Source: Periconia sp. R9002 (lineage: Eukaryota > Ascomycota > Dothideomycetes > Pleosporales > Periconiaceae). From it: 64,000 bases of DNA. Below, one piece after another: positions 1 through 9,911 of this stretch; position 1 is the stretch's first letter, and each line of letters begins with the position of its first letter. The notes beneath the pieces are model-generated. The model did no database searches. It was not told where the DNA came from and worked only from the letters and a program-made list of their open reading frames with translations. The stretch lies in assembly GCA_023627715.1 (NCBI GenBank), contig JAMAHW010000031.1, forward strand, positions 124,001 to 188,000, written 5' to 3'. A program made the position numbers and the translations under genes.

Positions 1-77
1 CCAATCGAGTAATTTTATCGTACGAAATTCAAACAAAAAAGAAATAAATGTGTAAGCACTTGACACGATGCTCCACT

Positions 78-1322
78 TCAAGCCTCTTTAGCCCACTGTT
101 TCCCATTCCACAAATTACCTATTGTCCAGAGCCAATAGTCCCTCCCTTTGATCAACCATACAAGGAAGCTGGGCACCCTCCACCCCATTGCTGCCCCAAC
201 ACCTTTGGACTTCCCAATGGGAACGAGCTGCATTTCCCTCGTGTCTTCCTTGAACAGCTTCTCCTTGGGTACTTCGCTCTCTGGCTTTCCTGCAGCGAGG
301 AGTAAGTCTCGTTTCAGATTGGTGCCGAGGATAGGGACGGTGGAGAGGATGTTGTGCACGGCGGGACGGGCGTAAGAAGAGCAGTCGCCAATGGCGTAAA
401 TGAGGGGCCCAGCTTTTTCGACGCGGAGGGTAGTGGAATTTGTGGCGACCTTGGAGTGAGCATCGAGAAGAGAAGATGAAAGGAAGGATGTGTTCGGTGA
501 CAGTCCGGTTGCGGGGATGAAGAGATCAGCCTCAAGTGTTTGGCCATTACTCAAACTAAGGGTGGCTCGCGATGTCAGACCGTCCATGTCGCTCCCGGCA
601 TTTGGTGGTTCCACCTTCGAAACGCGCATGTCTTTGATGACTTTGACGCCGAGTCTGGCGAGATACTGTTCAGCTGTTTTGGCAATAGAGGGACGTAAGA
701 GAGGCAAGATATGAGAAGAGCCGGAAACGACGGTGATTGCAACTTTGGGGTTCTTGAGCTCTGAAGCAAACATCCCCGGTGTCCCATTCAAGTATTCACC
801 CAATTCGGCTGCTGTTTCGATGCTGGTGGGGCCTCCACCTGCTACGACGATACTTTTCGCTGTAGAAAGGGCGCCTCGGAATTTCTTCCATGTCTCCTTC
901 AGAGATGTTTCGTCGGGGCTGAATCCCATGAGGGGAGATGTTGTAGTTGCTCCAGTGGCGATGACGAGCGCATGGAAATCTAATGTTTCCGAAATGCCCT
1001 TACCAAGGGCGTAAGTAACGGTGCGAGCTTCATGGTCCACTGCTTCTACAGAAGCTTTGATAAAACGGAAGCTCGAATCGGGGTATTGAGAAAATTGCGA
1101 GGGAACGTCCACAAACAGTTTGTCTTGTGGAAACATATCATCGGAAATTAGGGCGCGAGGGCAGGCGGGACGGCTCATAGCTTGGGACGATGCGCTTATG
1201 AGAACAACTTGGTACAGTTCTTTTTCTGGCAAGCTGTTGATGGTATGCTTCAGTACATAGTGCGCTGTGGACATACCACCATAAGAGCCGCCAAGTATGA
1301 CAATGTTGCGACGAGAAGTCAT
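78..1322 (-). CDS. AIF/AMID-like FAD/NAD(P)-dependent oxidoreductase
   Basis: Single-exon protein of 414 residues. It opens directly with a dinucleotide-binding fold (NIVILGGSYGG, residues about 5-15). A second Rossmann motif (VVAGGGPTSIETA) lies mid-protein, and an FAD-contacting IYAIGDCSS motif lies near the C-terminus. This order is that of pyridine nucleotide-disulphide oxidoreductases of the AIF-M2/AMID group, which use FAD and oxidise NAD(P)H in the cytosol or at membranes. The frame is open to a further Met 132 bp upstream, but that 44-residue extension is AT-rich and precedes the conserved fold, so the Met just before SRRN is preferred. The tryptophan-rich tail (WLIKGRDYWLW) could contact a membrane. 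The physiological substrate cannot be told from sequence. The family call is firm and the role in cell death is only inferred. Confidence 0.88.
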   Translation of the reverse strand: MTSRRNIVILGGSYGGMSTAHYVLKHTINSLPEKELYQVVLISASSQAMSRPACPRALISDDMFPQDKLFVDVPSQFSQYPDSSFRFIKASVEAVDHEARTVTYALGKGISETLDFHALVIATGATTTSPLMGFSPDETSLKETWKKFRGALSTAKSIVVAGGGPTSIETAAELGEYLNGTPGMFASELKNPKVAITVVSGSSHILPLLRPSIAKTAEQYLARLGVKVIKDMRVSKVEPPNAGSDMDGLTSRATLSLSNGQTLEADLFIPATGLSPNTSFLSSSLLDAHSKVATNSTTLRVEKAGPLIYAIGDCSSYARPAVHNILSTVPILGTNLKRDLLLAAGKPESEVPKEKLFKEDTREMQLVPIGKSKGVGAAMGWRVPSFLVWLIKGRDYWLWTIGNLWNGKQWAKEA

Positions 1323-1768
1323 GTTCAAATGCTGATAAAAAGAAAACCAATATAAAAACAAGATTGGTGAATTCTGATGCTGTGATCGTATCTGAGTGAG
1401 TGGAATATTCAAAGGAAATAATTGAAAATAATAATTGGGATAGGGACGAAGCATCTTGAATTTGTATACACAAATATTTTGATTTGTTTGATCAGATAAT
1501 CACTCCGACCAGGGGTTATCGGCGAAAGTTGTACCGACGACACTGCCAAAATCGGGGCCGAGCTCTTAGCCCGCGTCGGCTCCTACTTTTCGTACCTCGC
1601 TTGCGAGAGGCAACTCATATGGAGCTTTGACAAAATTCCATCAGGACAACATACTAGTATAATTGTATGCCTGCGAAAATTCCGGACGATTTAGCGATTT
1701 GGTAAGCTGGTCCGATCTTTCAAACATTGTTACTCGTAAGGGGGATTCTATCTCCTTCCGCGTAGCAT
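1323..1768. other. Intergenic spacer
   Basis: This stretch holds the 5' flank of the flavoprotein gene and the 3' flank of the acetyltransferase gene. I see no supported gene, repeat or regulatory motif. Confidence 0.5.
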
Positions 1769-2803
1769 TTACGACGACCCCGATCCATTGTCTGTCGGTT
1801 TGTTGCCTCTCCCTCCATTCAAATCTGGTACAGGTGTGACTTTCTTCACGACTCTTGCCGGGCTGCCCATAACTACGCTCCAGTCTGGCACGTCCTTCGT
1901 TACGACGCTCCCAGCTGCAACCGTACATCCCTTTCCTATCGTAACGCCTGGTAGGATGATCTAAATTTTTTCTATAGTTAGTAAGTGTTGCGATGAATCG
2001 TTTGATAAAACCCTATTAAAATGATCTCATGCAAGTTTGGGGAGCTCATAAGGCAAAGGCCACTTACTACACTGCCCCCTATCCAGCAGTCGTCTCCAAT
2101 CTTCACCGGCCGCCCATACTCGATGTCTTCTCTGCGACTCTGGACTTCCGTCTCATGTGTCGCGGCGAAAATGCTGACGTTTGGTCCGCACATGACGCGA
2201 TCTCCAATAGTCACCAAACTGCAATCCAGAATGCAGAGATTGAAGTTGGCATAGAATGATGTGCCAAGAGATATGTTACAGCCGTAATCCTAAAATTCGA
2301 CACACAGAAGTTTCAGTTTAATATATCAAGTGTGAAAAAGAACGGATACTTCGCGAAATGAAATTACAATAGGATATCAGAGCGTGTTAGTGAGGCAGGC
2401 TGACGTACAATAGCGAAAGGTGGTTCGATGAAGCATTCCGAGCCGACACGACCGAGGATACCTTCCAACATAGTAAAGCGATCGCTTTGCAAGCTATCAA
2501 AGGTTGGATTGGTTGAAGGCTCGGGAAAGTAATGGTTATATCGGTGGGCAAAAGTGCGGGCTCGGACTGGTTATCGTCAGCTTAGATCACAGCAAGATAA
2601 TGTCGCTGAAATTGCGTACAACGAGCAGCCGATAACGACGGCTCCAATGAATTATATCTTCGAAAAAATCAGCTTGGAAATTTTCCAGTGTTGGCATCAT
2701 ACAGCATCCCGGATATCATCTTCTCGTACTCCTCACTCCAGGGAACGTGCTTGAGCTCTTTAGCAAGGGCGATTTCGCCCTGGTCTTTTTCTGTGGCTGC
2801 CAT
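1769..2803 (-). CDS. Maltose/galactoside O-acetyltransferase-like (hexapeptide repeat, Mac domain)
   Basis: Five exons join in frame to 236 residues: 2703-2803, 2620-2657, 2409-2566, 2068-2289 and 1769-1960. The N-terminus carries the Mac domain ([15 protein letters not shown], then [14 protein letters not shown]). The rest is a left-handed beta-helix of hexapeptide repeats with the acetyl-CoA transferase signature ([46 protein letters not shown]); the His in AATHE is the expected catalytic residue. Such enzymes move acetyl from acetyl-CoA to a sugar 6-hydroxyl in the cytosol; the natural acceptor in fungi is unknown. A 38 bp exon encodes the middle of the Mac domain and is needed to keep the frame. 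The C-terminus ends in a Gly/Ser-rich tail. Confidence 0.87.
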
Positions 2804-2955
2804 TTTGCGATCAAACGATTGTGACGATTCGACTGAACTACCTGTAGGAAAATATGAGAAGAAAGAGCAGTCAAGTTTATATATTATGACTGGAGATTAT
2901 TCACGCGCTGAAGAAAGGTGACAGTCTGGCAGAAGCATGACGTGCCAAGTGGGGT

Positions 2956-3356
2956 TTAGTACAACCCACCATCGGCCCGCGGTTCTACCAATGAAATCCC
3001 GCCAAATGCAGAATACCAAGTAGGTTTTGGCGAATCAAACTGAGCATCTAGCCCGTAAACGGAAATATTTGGAGCATGTTCTCTAGTTAGTAGAAGTGGG
3101 AGAAATCGGCTTAGCGGCGCTGGCCATTTTCCCTGATTTGGTGGGGCAACGTATAATTTTGTTGTGTATGTGGTAGTGAAAAGGAAATCATGCCACTTAC
3201 ACTGTCCTGCTTGAGGATTTCATCAGGGAGGGATGCAATCTCCCGGGCTTCGATCGAAGTTGGAATGGCCAAATCGGTTGTCATAACGTGAGCTTGCACT
3301 CCAATGTTATTGCTCAGGGCCAAGAGGCTGCCGAGAGTGGGGATTGAGAAGCGCAT
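2956..3356 (-). CDS. Putative small secreted protein
   Basis: Two exons (3201-3356 and 2956-3132) split by a 68 bp GTAAGT..CAG intron give 110 residues. The N-terminus (MRFSIPTLGSLLALSNNIGVQA) looks like a signal peptide cleaved after about residue 22. The second exon stays open for 58 codons after the splice, which supports the model. It ends with PRADGGLY. I recognise no domain, there is no cysteine pattern, and the mature part is short. It lies 152 bp upstream of the acetyltransferase on the same strand. An unspliced reading gives a different, shorter C-terminus. It could be an effector-like or cell-wall protein; no function is assigned. Confidence 0.5.
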
Positions 3357-3539
3357 TGTAGTTATAAATGCTGGCAGCAGGTGCGTACTTTGATATGAAG
3401 GAGAGTGTATACAGCGTAGAGTGAAGGCGTAATACAGTAGAGTCAAAGGACAAGTGCCAAAATGGATTGAAAAGTAGATGGTTGCCGGACTGGAAGCTCT
3501 AGGTCGGTATTTAAATACCACTTTATGAAAAACTTAGAA

Positions 3540-4920
3540 TATTTTTGCATTCAAAATGCAATATTCCAAATCTCTTCTGCAATTTAATTTCGCAAACTCT
3601 GCTGTTACCACATTTCATTGCGTGAAACTAACCGCCGCTAATGATGCCACCAAAACATGAGACAAATGACGTTCTTGTCGGTCCTTTTTAGCAAATTATA
3701 TAGATTGCAGCCTTTAACGTTTACGCAAATGTATTCTTGACGGTGGAATTTGATCAAATATTGTGTTGTTGAAAGTCCGTATCGTGCGAAGAGTAAGACG
3801 GGAAGTTAATCGGCTAAGGCAGATATAGATGGGGGCGAGTGAGATCACCTCGATCAAGTTTTGCTTGCGACGAAGCGGACTTCACAAATGTGATCTACAT
3901 TCACATTTACTCAGCGGTCTCTGGATAAACAGATTATCAAGTTCAAAAAACCAGGTTATCGTGAAGAAAGCATAGTAGTTTGCACTAGTGATAATATTCG
4001 CAAGTTGTGGTGGTGAGCGCATAAATTAGTGAATAGAACAGATAATCAGTGGAAGAATTCAATTGTAATTTGAATAAAACTTTTATACCCCGTTTAACAT
4101 GAAAAATAAGAAATGCAAATTTGCTGTCTTTGGTATAATTCTCATGTGAAATGTCCCTGGCCAGCTTGTTTCCGGCAGGTATGGTGCTCTAAAGCTAGAA
4201 TTGCTGGTCGTGCTGGGGGTACAGTAAGATGCCTAGAGGCCTTGCCTGACGTCGAATCGGACTAATGAATTGTTACAAGACAGTGAAACTGCACTTGAGG
4301 ATGCTCGCAAAGACTGCCTTTTGATACGCCAGAAAGCTGATAGTTCTAAAAAAGAAACTTAATTTTAGGTGGTACAATCTAAAAGCATAAGAACCATGCT
4401 GATAGTTTTCGAAACCAATCCTATAATCAGGCATTGGGTCAGATTATAAAGGTCTATTTGTAAAAATCCATAGTCTAACCAAATTGTTGCAACTTAAATT
4501 GAATTTTAGCCTATATCTCTCACATACAATCTTTCGAATACTTTCTTGCTCGACAGATCAACTTATTATTAGTGCCTTTTATGAGTTATAGGGCCACCCT
4601 AGACCATGTAAAAAAGTTGATTTATAAAAATAATTAGTGTTTAGTTACTTACATAATTAAGGGTAGATAGGGCCTAATCCACCTATATCTAATAAGGATA
4701 TCTACCTAAGTTATAATATTATCAAGAATATTAATTTACTAGCATATATAATAGCCTACCAGTATATAATAGTATAATACTCCGGCCGAGAGATAACACT
4801 TATTACTTAATAAGGGAATTTAGATAGTTTTTTGAATTTTTTAATAAAAAAATTAGCCCCCCTACACCTAAAAACAATAATAAGCTGAACTAGATTGTCG
4901 ACATAAAACATACTTTATAA
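3540..4920. repeat. AT-rich gene-free block, possible degenerated (RIP-like) repeat
   Basis: About 1.4 kb without a plausible gene. The part from about 4560 to 4910 is strongly AT-rich, with many TA steps and almost no CpG, and all frames are full of stops. Such islands beside accessory genes in ascomycetes are often transposon relics mutated by repeat-induced point mutation. No terminal repeats, transposase or reverse-transcriptase motifs remain visible, so the origin is inference. Confidence 0.4.
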
Positions 4921-4923
4921 AAC

Positions 4924-7265
4924 TTAGACTATGGGGGACTGCACAATCCATTCATCCAGCGACACTATGGATTGAGTGGCCTTGACTTTTTGGTTATATT
5001 CCCAATGTGGCTGAAACACAATAGCCACGGTTTGGTTGCCGCTCTCTAGCTCCACGGTCAGGACACTTGTACTCTGATTTCTCTGAGAGGAAACATCATC
5101 AGATAATGACAGTTCTTCTTTGAGTTTCACCGATGGAGTGACTCCAAAGGATGCCGTCATAGGTGAATGAAGTATAACGCTTATCGATTTGTTGTTTAGA
5201 TGTAATTCTGTGGTTGTTAGTAGTAAGCACATGATATTGTAGATATTCAACGAACCAGCTATTCTACTGTTTTGTTTCAAAATGACCTTCGCCGCTGTGT
5301 GCATCCTCCACTGACCCGTGGATATTGCCTCGACAATCTCATCTTGGATCAATAAATCTTTTCTGTCATTTAATAGCTTTAAGCCTCGCCGAACGCTTGA
5401 TACGCCTTCATATGCCGAAGTCAGGTCCGCTATCCAATATGAAGCCGTGATATTATTTCCGGGATAGAACAAGGTAGAGGGCGAAGCTGCCACAAGTTGA
5501 TTGGAATGGTTGTACAACAGTGTATTTTGGCCTATGCTTCCACAGCGGTAATACTGCCAACGTTGGCTATCTACATTCTCACTCGAGAAGTAGCCTGGAA
5601 CATCATAGTCCTCATGGCAGAGCTCAACAGCCCACCTTTCACCCAAGGCCTCTAGTACGAAGTCACCAACATCAAGGTTTCCGTCTGATGTGAGTTAATT
5701 GTTGATGCAAATTCTCAATTTAAGAATTGTTAAGCTTACGTGTTTGATGCCCTAACAGCTGACCTGCTTTCATAGCAACAAAAAGAGCCTCGGGGTCGGT
5801 CCAAGAAGATCTCATTGATACCCATGCCCCTCGGGGATCAGGGAAAGCCTTATCGAGGGGAAGGTCATCAGACCAAGAACCATTGACTGTCGAATCATAC
5901 CAAAACAATGATAACGGATCTGCAGCATCATCCCTATCTCGTTGATAGAGCGTGTAGATAGGTATCTGAAGATGCTTGCCATCAAACAGGAGTGAATTGG
6001 CTGTTGCCGTAATTTTTGCCGGACCACAGTCGCCATAGTCGAATTTTCCAACAGGCCCAGAACTGTATATATGAAACAAGCCAGTTTTGGACCACGCATC
6101 TGATGCATCAACAGACTTGTAAGCTGATTCGGTGGCTGATAGAATGGCAGATGAAATTTCTGCACGAGATTGTGTACCAAAGTACCTATGTTCTGGCTTA
6201 GTACTAAGTCTCACAGTTTCTTGGGTGCCTGTGGCGGTACTTGCCAGTAGTCTGGTGTTTCTGACCAGGTCCCGTCATCGTAAACAGCCCTCGCGCAATG
6301 GTCGTACGAATTCTGAATAGAACGCGGCAATAAATTGCGAGAGATTCCTGTAAGGTCATCATGGTAGATGGCCAAAGACCCAATAATCATGCCTGCATTT
6401 GTGACACCTGGTGAAAGATGAGATTCACAGTAATTTGCATCAGAAGATTAAACTTACAGTTCCAATTTCCTTTGACCGAAAGAAACCAAGCATTTTGTTC
6501 GAATGCTTCGATGCCTTTTTCGAGTCCGAATGTAGTGATAGACCACATGATGGCCTCTCGCTCCCTAGGCGTCCATGCTTCATACAACCAGTCGTACGCA
6601 AAAGAAAAAGCCACTAAGAACTCGCCCACATCCAGCCAGTGCCGTTAAAAGAGGTTAGAGCAACTTAGAGGGAAAATTCGACGGGTAAAAGCTCACCGAC
6701 TATTCCATACATCTTCAGTCTTTGTAAAATTTTCTGTGGCGGCCACAAGTTCTTCCCAGGCGCGATCCTTCCACCGAGCTTGTTTTGTCATGCGATACGC
6801 GTATGCCCAGTGCTTGACTCTTAGCTGAACTTGACGAGCTTCATCGAGAACTCCGCTCCCTCTTGAACGTAGCTCGGAGTTGATAATAACTGGAGGTTTT
6901 TGGTAGAGGGCCTGCGCTTTGTCGAAAATAGATTGGTTCCAGACATTCAAATAAGGCTCGCGCAGGATCTGTGCTGGCAATCCGTCCCATTGTTCGGCCG
7001 TAGCAAAAAGGCGGGGATGCGAGGCTCGAACGTTGTCAACGATGCTTGCTTGGGATGCAGGATGTGGTACGACCACGCCCGTTAGAGGAGAACCCGGGGA
7101 TTCCGATGAACCCCCAATGGTCATGGGGCTGAGCTTCAGAGCTTCCTCTTGATAGTACCCATGGAAATGATAAGCTGGAATGATAAAGAGGGAAAACGCT
7201 GTTAGTAAGACGTAGAGCCAATGCGTCTTTCGCCCCCGCAGACGCACGGGAAGTAGTGAGCGCAT
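4924..7265 (-). CDS. Heparinase II/III-like polysaccharide lyase, membrane-anchored
   Basis: Five exons (6697-7265, 6458-6642, 6245-6407, 5740-6185, 4924-5684) join in frame to 707 residues. Residues about 15-35 form one hydrophobic segment after basic residues, a type II anchor or uncleaved signal. An alpha-toroid domain follows (FSFAYDWLYEAW, GNWNCVTNAGMIIG, WSETPDYWYFGT). The C-terminal heparinase II/III beta domain contains FNYGDCGP-like KFDYGDCGPAKITATANS, WVSMRSSWTD and GHQTHGNLDVGDFVLEALG. Members cleave acidic or uronate-containing polysaccharides; the fungal substrate is unknown. It is followed by a copper oxidase and a GT2 synthase, which suggests it trims the polymer made there. 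Intron 1 (6643-6696) has a GTGAGC donor and a CTAAC branch but ends in CG, not AG; intron 3 is GC-AG. The gene may therefore be a damaged allele. Confidence 0.8.
6186..6244 (-). other. GC-AG intron in the lyase gene
   Basis: The only join that restores the conserved WYFGT and keeps the frame uses a GCAAGT donor and an ATAG acceptor, with a TACTAAG branch inside the 59 bp intron. A GT donor 4 bases further downstream (GTACCG) would shift the frame. Confidence 0.75.
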
Positions 7266-7868
7266 GTTTTAGTAGCCAGTGCTAAAGCAGAGAAAGTGCC
7301 TGATTTATAGTCTAGAGCGCCCTTTGACGATCTTACTGCAGGCCACTTTTCACACATTGTCATGCTCTAGATTCTATGGCGAGATGTGGGGACTTGGTAA
7401 AGCAAATGGATTGCATTGGAAGAGCGGAATAAGCTAGGCAATAATTGTCATGGGCAGTAATAACTATCCTAACTCCTGCAAAACTTGAATTCTAATACAT
7501 TATTTGCGACTGGATAATTTCTATATCTAAAGTAGTACATGCATGTTCAAGGACACATCTTTTTATGCGTACAAGGCACTCTCCTCTCCTCTCAATTACA
7601 ATGGCGGAGTCGGGCGTATCGTTCATGCTTACAGTACCAAGCACAAGTATTTCTAAGGTGTTGAAAGATAGGTCATTCACTAGCGAGCTCTCAGGGCCTG
7701 ATTTGAGCTATTCCTTTATAGGTAGAAGGAAGCTGACGGGGAAACATTACACCGATTTCTTTTGTATTATAAGCTCCTTAGTTCTCAATCACATGCTCAT
7801 TGGTAATAAACAGCTCGTACTTTTCCATATAAGGTGCTAGGTCTTGTTCCCGAAAGCTTGTGATGCAG
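7266..7868. other. Intergenic spacer between lyase and copper oxidase
   Basis: It contains the 5' flank of the lyase gene and the 3' flank of the oxidase gene, both on the minus strand. Short reading frames here lack any recognisable domain. I see no supported feature. Confidence 0.5.
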
Positions 7869-9488
7869 CTAAGAGTGGCTACTACTCACAACATGGACAG
7901 TGTGTGCTACCGAAGGCACACCCTTGCAATCTATTGCAAAAATCATCCAATAACCGGGAAGCGCGATACCAGGGTCCTTAGGAACTAACATCTCGTATTG
8001 ATAACCGTGCTCAGTGCTAATACGGTCGGAGCGGAGTGATGGGTACAGTGCAATGCGGCGCTGGTCAGTGTTGATTGAATGAGTCGCTGATCCGTAACGA
8101 ATCAGCGAAAAGTCCAGCACCTCCACATTAGTTGTGACAACGAGTCGCTGCCCGAGCTCAACTGAATTGTTCGCAAAGAGGATGTTGGGCCTAACTGCCA
8201 GTCTTTTACCGTTGGGAGTGAATAGGTATGGCGGTGTAAATATTTGTATGTCCATGTGATTTGCCGTTAAGTCCTCACATTGAGTGTAGCAAAGTCCTCC
8301 TCCGCCTGTGAGAACGGTCCCGTCCGGTAGTAGAAGAGCCATGCTGTGGTAGCCACGAGGAATTGACATACGCGCAAGCTTTCTAAATTTCTGATTCCGT
8401 GGACTCCAGAGTTCAGGTACCAATGTCGCGTTTTTGTCCGTGAACTGCATAGCGTAACTAGCACCGCCGTTGATGAAAACATCCCCAGTGGGTAAGATTA
8501 CCGAATTTGAGTATGCGCGCGGATAATGCATCTCTTCTATAGTTTGCACACCTGGCAACTCGTATTGTGCACCTAATGTAATGATATGGGCTGCCTTAGT
8601 TGCGTGACTGAGCCTGTAACTTGGAGCGCCTCCGACAGTGAGAATCTTGCCCTGCGATGCGTCGTACATTACAGCGTTCCCGTTCATGGCATCTGCACTC
8701 GATGCTCGTGCACCAGCTGAGATGGTCGACCCATTCTGACGCGTATTGAACCAGTTCATCGCCCTAGATGGTCCGGCTTGAAATACAGAAGCATTCTTCC
8801 AAGCAAAGAGCCAGGCATGGTTGTCTGATTCAAATTTTCCAAGTTCTCCGTCTGTGAGAATGGTTTCAACTTTACACCCAGGCAGTTTTATCCAGGCATT
8901 TTCTCTGGGATCGAACTTTTCGCCGTCTTTCAACGCCGTTCCGTCTCCTCCAATACCGCCGCTCCATGACCCACCAATAGTGAAGGTATTCCCGTCTGAT
9001 AACGTTGTTTGAGAATGATAACCACGACCCATGGTCATGTTTGGTCCAGCGATCCAAGTATGGCTTTCTTCGTTGTATATACTCGTACGACCCGCGGTCT
9101 TGCCACCGCTAACCATTAGATTCCCCTTGAAATCCGTGGACACACCGGGACAAAACATGCCATGCTGTAAGTTTGATAAGATTGGGTCGGTAATTGTTTT
9201 GGTTTTTGGGTCGTATATGGCTGTGAGTGTGGTGTCAGGATCACTTCCTTTGCCTTGGAAGACGTCCCCTTGGTCTGCGGCCCATAGTAAAACTTTGTGA
9301 GAATAGGGCAAAACCGCTCCAGCAACAGGAACCAAAGCCAATGATTGCGGTGGGCCCCAATGGCCTAACTTTGAGTAGCCGATTGTTGGGTTATAGACAA
9401 GTGTAAGTGTTTCCAGATGAGTAAACAACAGAACAGCCGAGGCAAGAAAACATAAGGTGATGGCAATCAGTCTCTTGAAATGAGCCAT
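7869..9488 (-). CDS. Galactose-oxidase-type copper radical oxidase (AA5, GlxA-like)
   Basis: One exon, 539 residues. Residues about 7-27 form an N-terminal signal anchor, so the enzyme should face the cell exterior. A seven-bladed kelch propeller and a C-terminal DUF1929 domain follow. All residues of the galactose oxidase active site can be placed: Cys113 (FCPG) and Tyr157 (GRGYHS) for the thioether radical cofactor, stacking Trp175 (GGSWSGG), copper ligands Tyr380 and His381 (RGYHSM) and His470 (GSATHS). The enzyme should oxidise a primary alcohol or aldehyde with O2, releasing H2O2. Secreted fungal galactose oxidase carries an N-terminal CBM32 sugar-binding domain; this one lacks it and is anchored instead, which resembles bacterial GlxA. 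It is divergent from the GT2 gene (423 bp apart). Substrate could be alcohol, glyoxal or a glycan end. Confidence 0.92.
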   Translation of the reverse strand: MAHFKRLIAITLCFLASAVLLFTHLETLTLVYNPTIGYSKLGHWGPPQSLALVPVAGAVLPYSHKVLLWAADQGDVFQGKGSDPDTTLTAIYDPKTKTITDPILSNLQHGMFCPGVSTDFKGNLMVSGGKTAGRTSIYNEESHTWIAGPNMTMGRGYHSQTTLSDGNTFTIGGSWSGGIGGDGTALKDGEKFDPRENAWIKLPGCKVETILTDGELGKFESDNHAWLFAWKNASVFQAGPSRAMNWFNTRQNGSTISAGARASSADAMNGNAVMYDASQGKILTVGGAPSYRLSHATKAAHIITLGAQYELPGVQTIEEMHYPRAYSNSVILPTGDVFINGGASYAMQFTDKNATLVPELWSPRNQKFRKLARMSIPRGYHSMALLLPDGTVLTGGGGLCYTQCEDLTANHMDIQIFTPPYLFTPNGKRLAVRPNILFANNSVELGQRLVVTTNVEVLDFSLIRYGSATHSINTDQRRIALYPSLRSDRISTEHGYQYEMLVPKDPGIALPGYWMIFAIDCKGVPSVAHTVHVVSSSHS

Positions 9489-9911
9489 CGTAAGTGAAGG
9501 TGAAAAGACTCCAGGGTGAATTGTCTCCCTGCGGTTCGAAATGCAGGGATAGTAGCATGCTTACGAGAAGAAGGATCTCGGGGTTATTCTACCGCGCAAC
9601 CTACACAACACTGGCCCCTGTTGAAAACAGCCCCACTTACACCATATATTTTTCTCACGGAATCTTCGATCAAAAGTAAGATCGTGATCTGGACTGCCTT
9701 CTATGAATCCTCCCAAACTCCTTTTGATAGAATCAGGTTTATTTTCCGAGGGCTCTTCACGTAAACTAATATCGCCGGGAGGTTTGGGTGGGTCAACGCC
9801 AGCTTTACTACTTCGATGAGGATACTCTTATCCTGAAATATTTAAAGTAAAGTCAGCTTCCTCTTTTCTGTTCATTGAACCAGTGAATATTCACAATAGA
9901 ATACAGTTTCA
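9489..9911. promoter_or_regulatory. Shared divergent promoter of copper oxidase and GT2
   Basis: These 423 bp separate the two start codons, so both genes must take their promoters from here. A TATTTAAA box lies at 9839-9846, about 66 bp before the GT2 start. No clear repeated operator was seen. Confidence 0.5.

Noticed and set aside
2566..2803. Apparent in-frame stop (TGA) and broken N-terminus in the acetyltransferase gene
   Set aside because: Two short introns and a 38 bp exon restore the whole Mac domain and frame.
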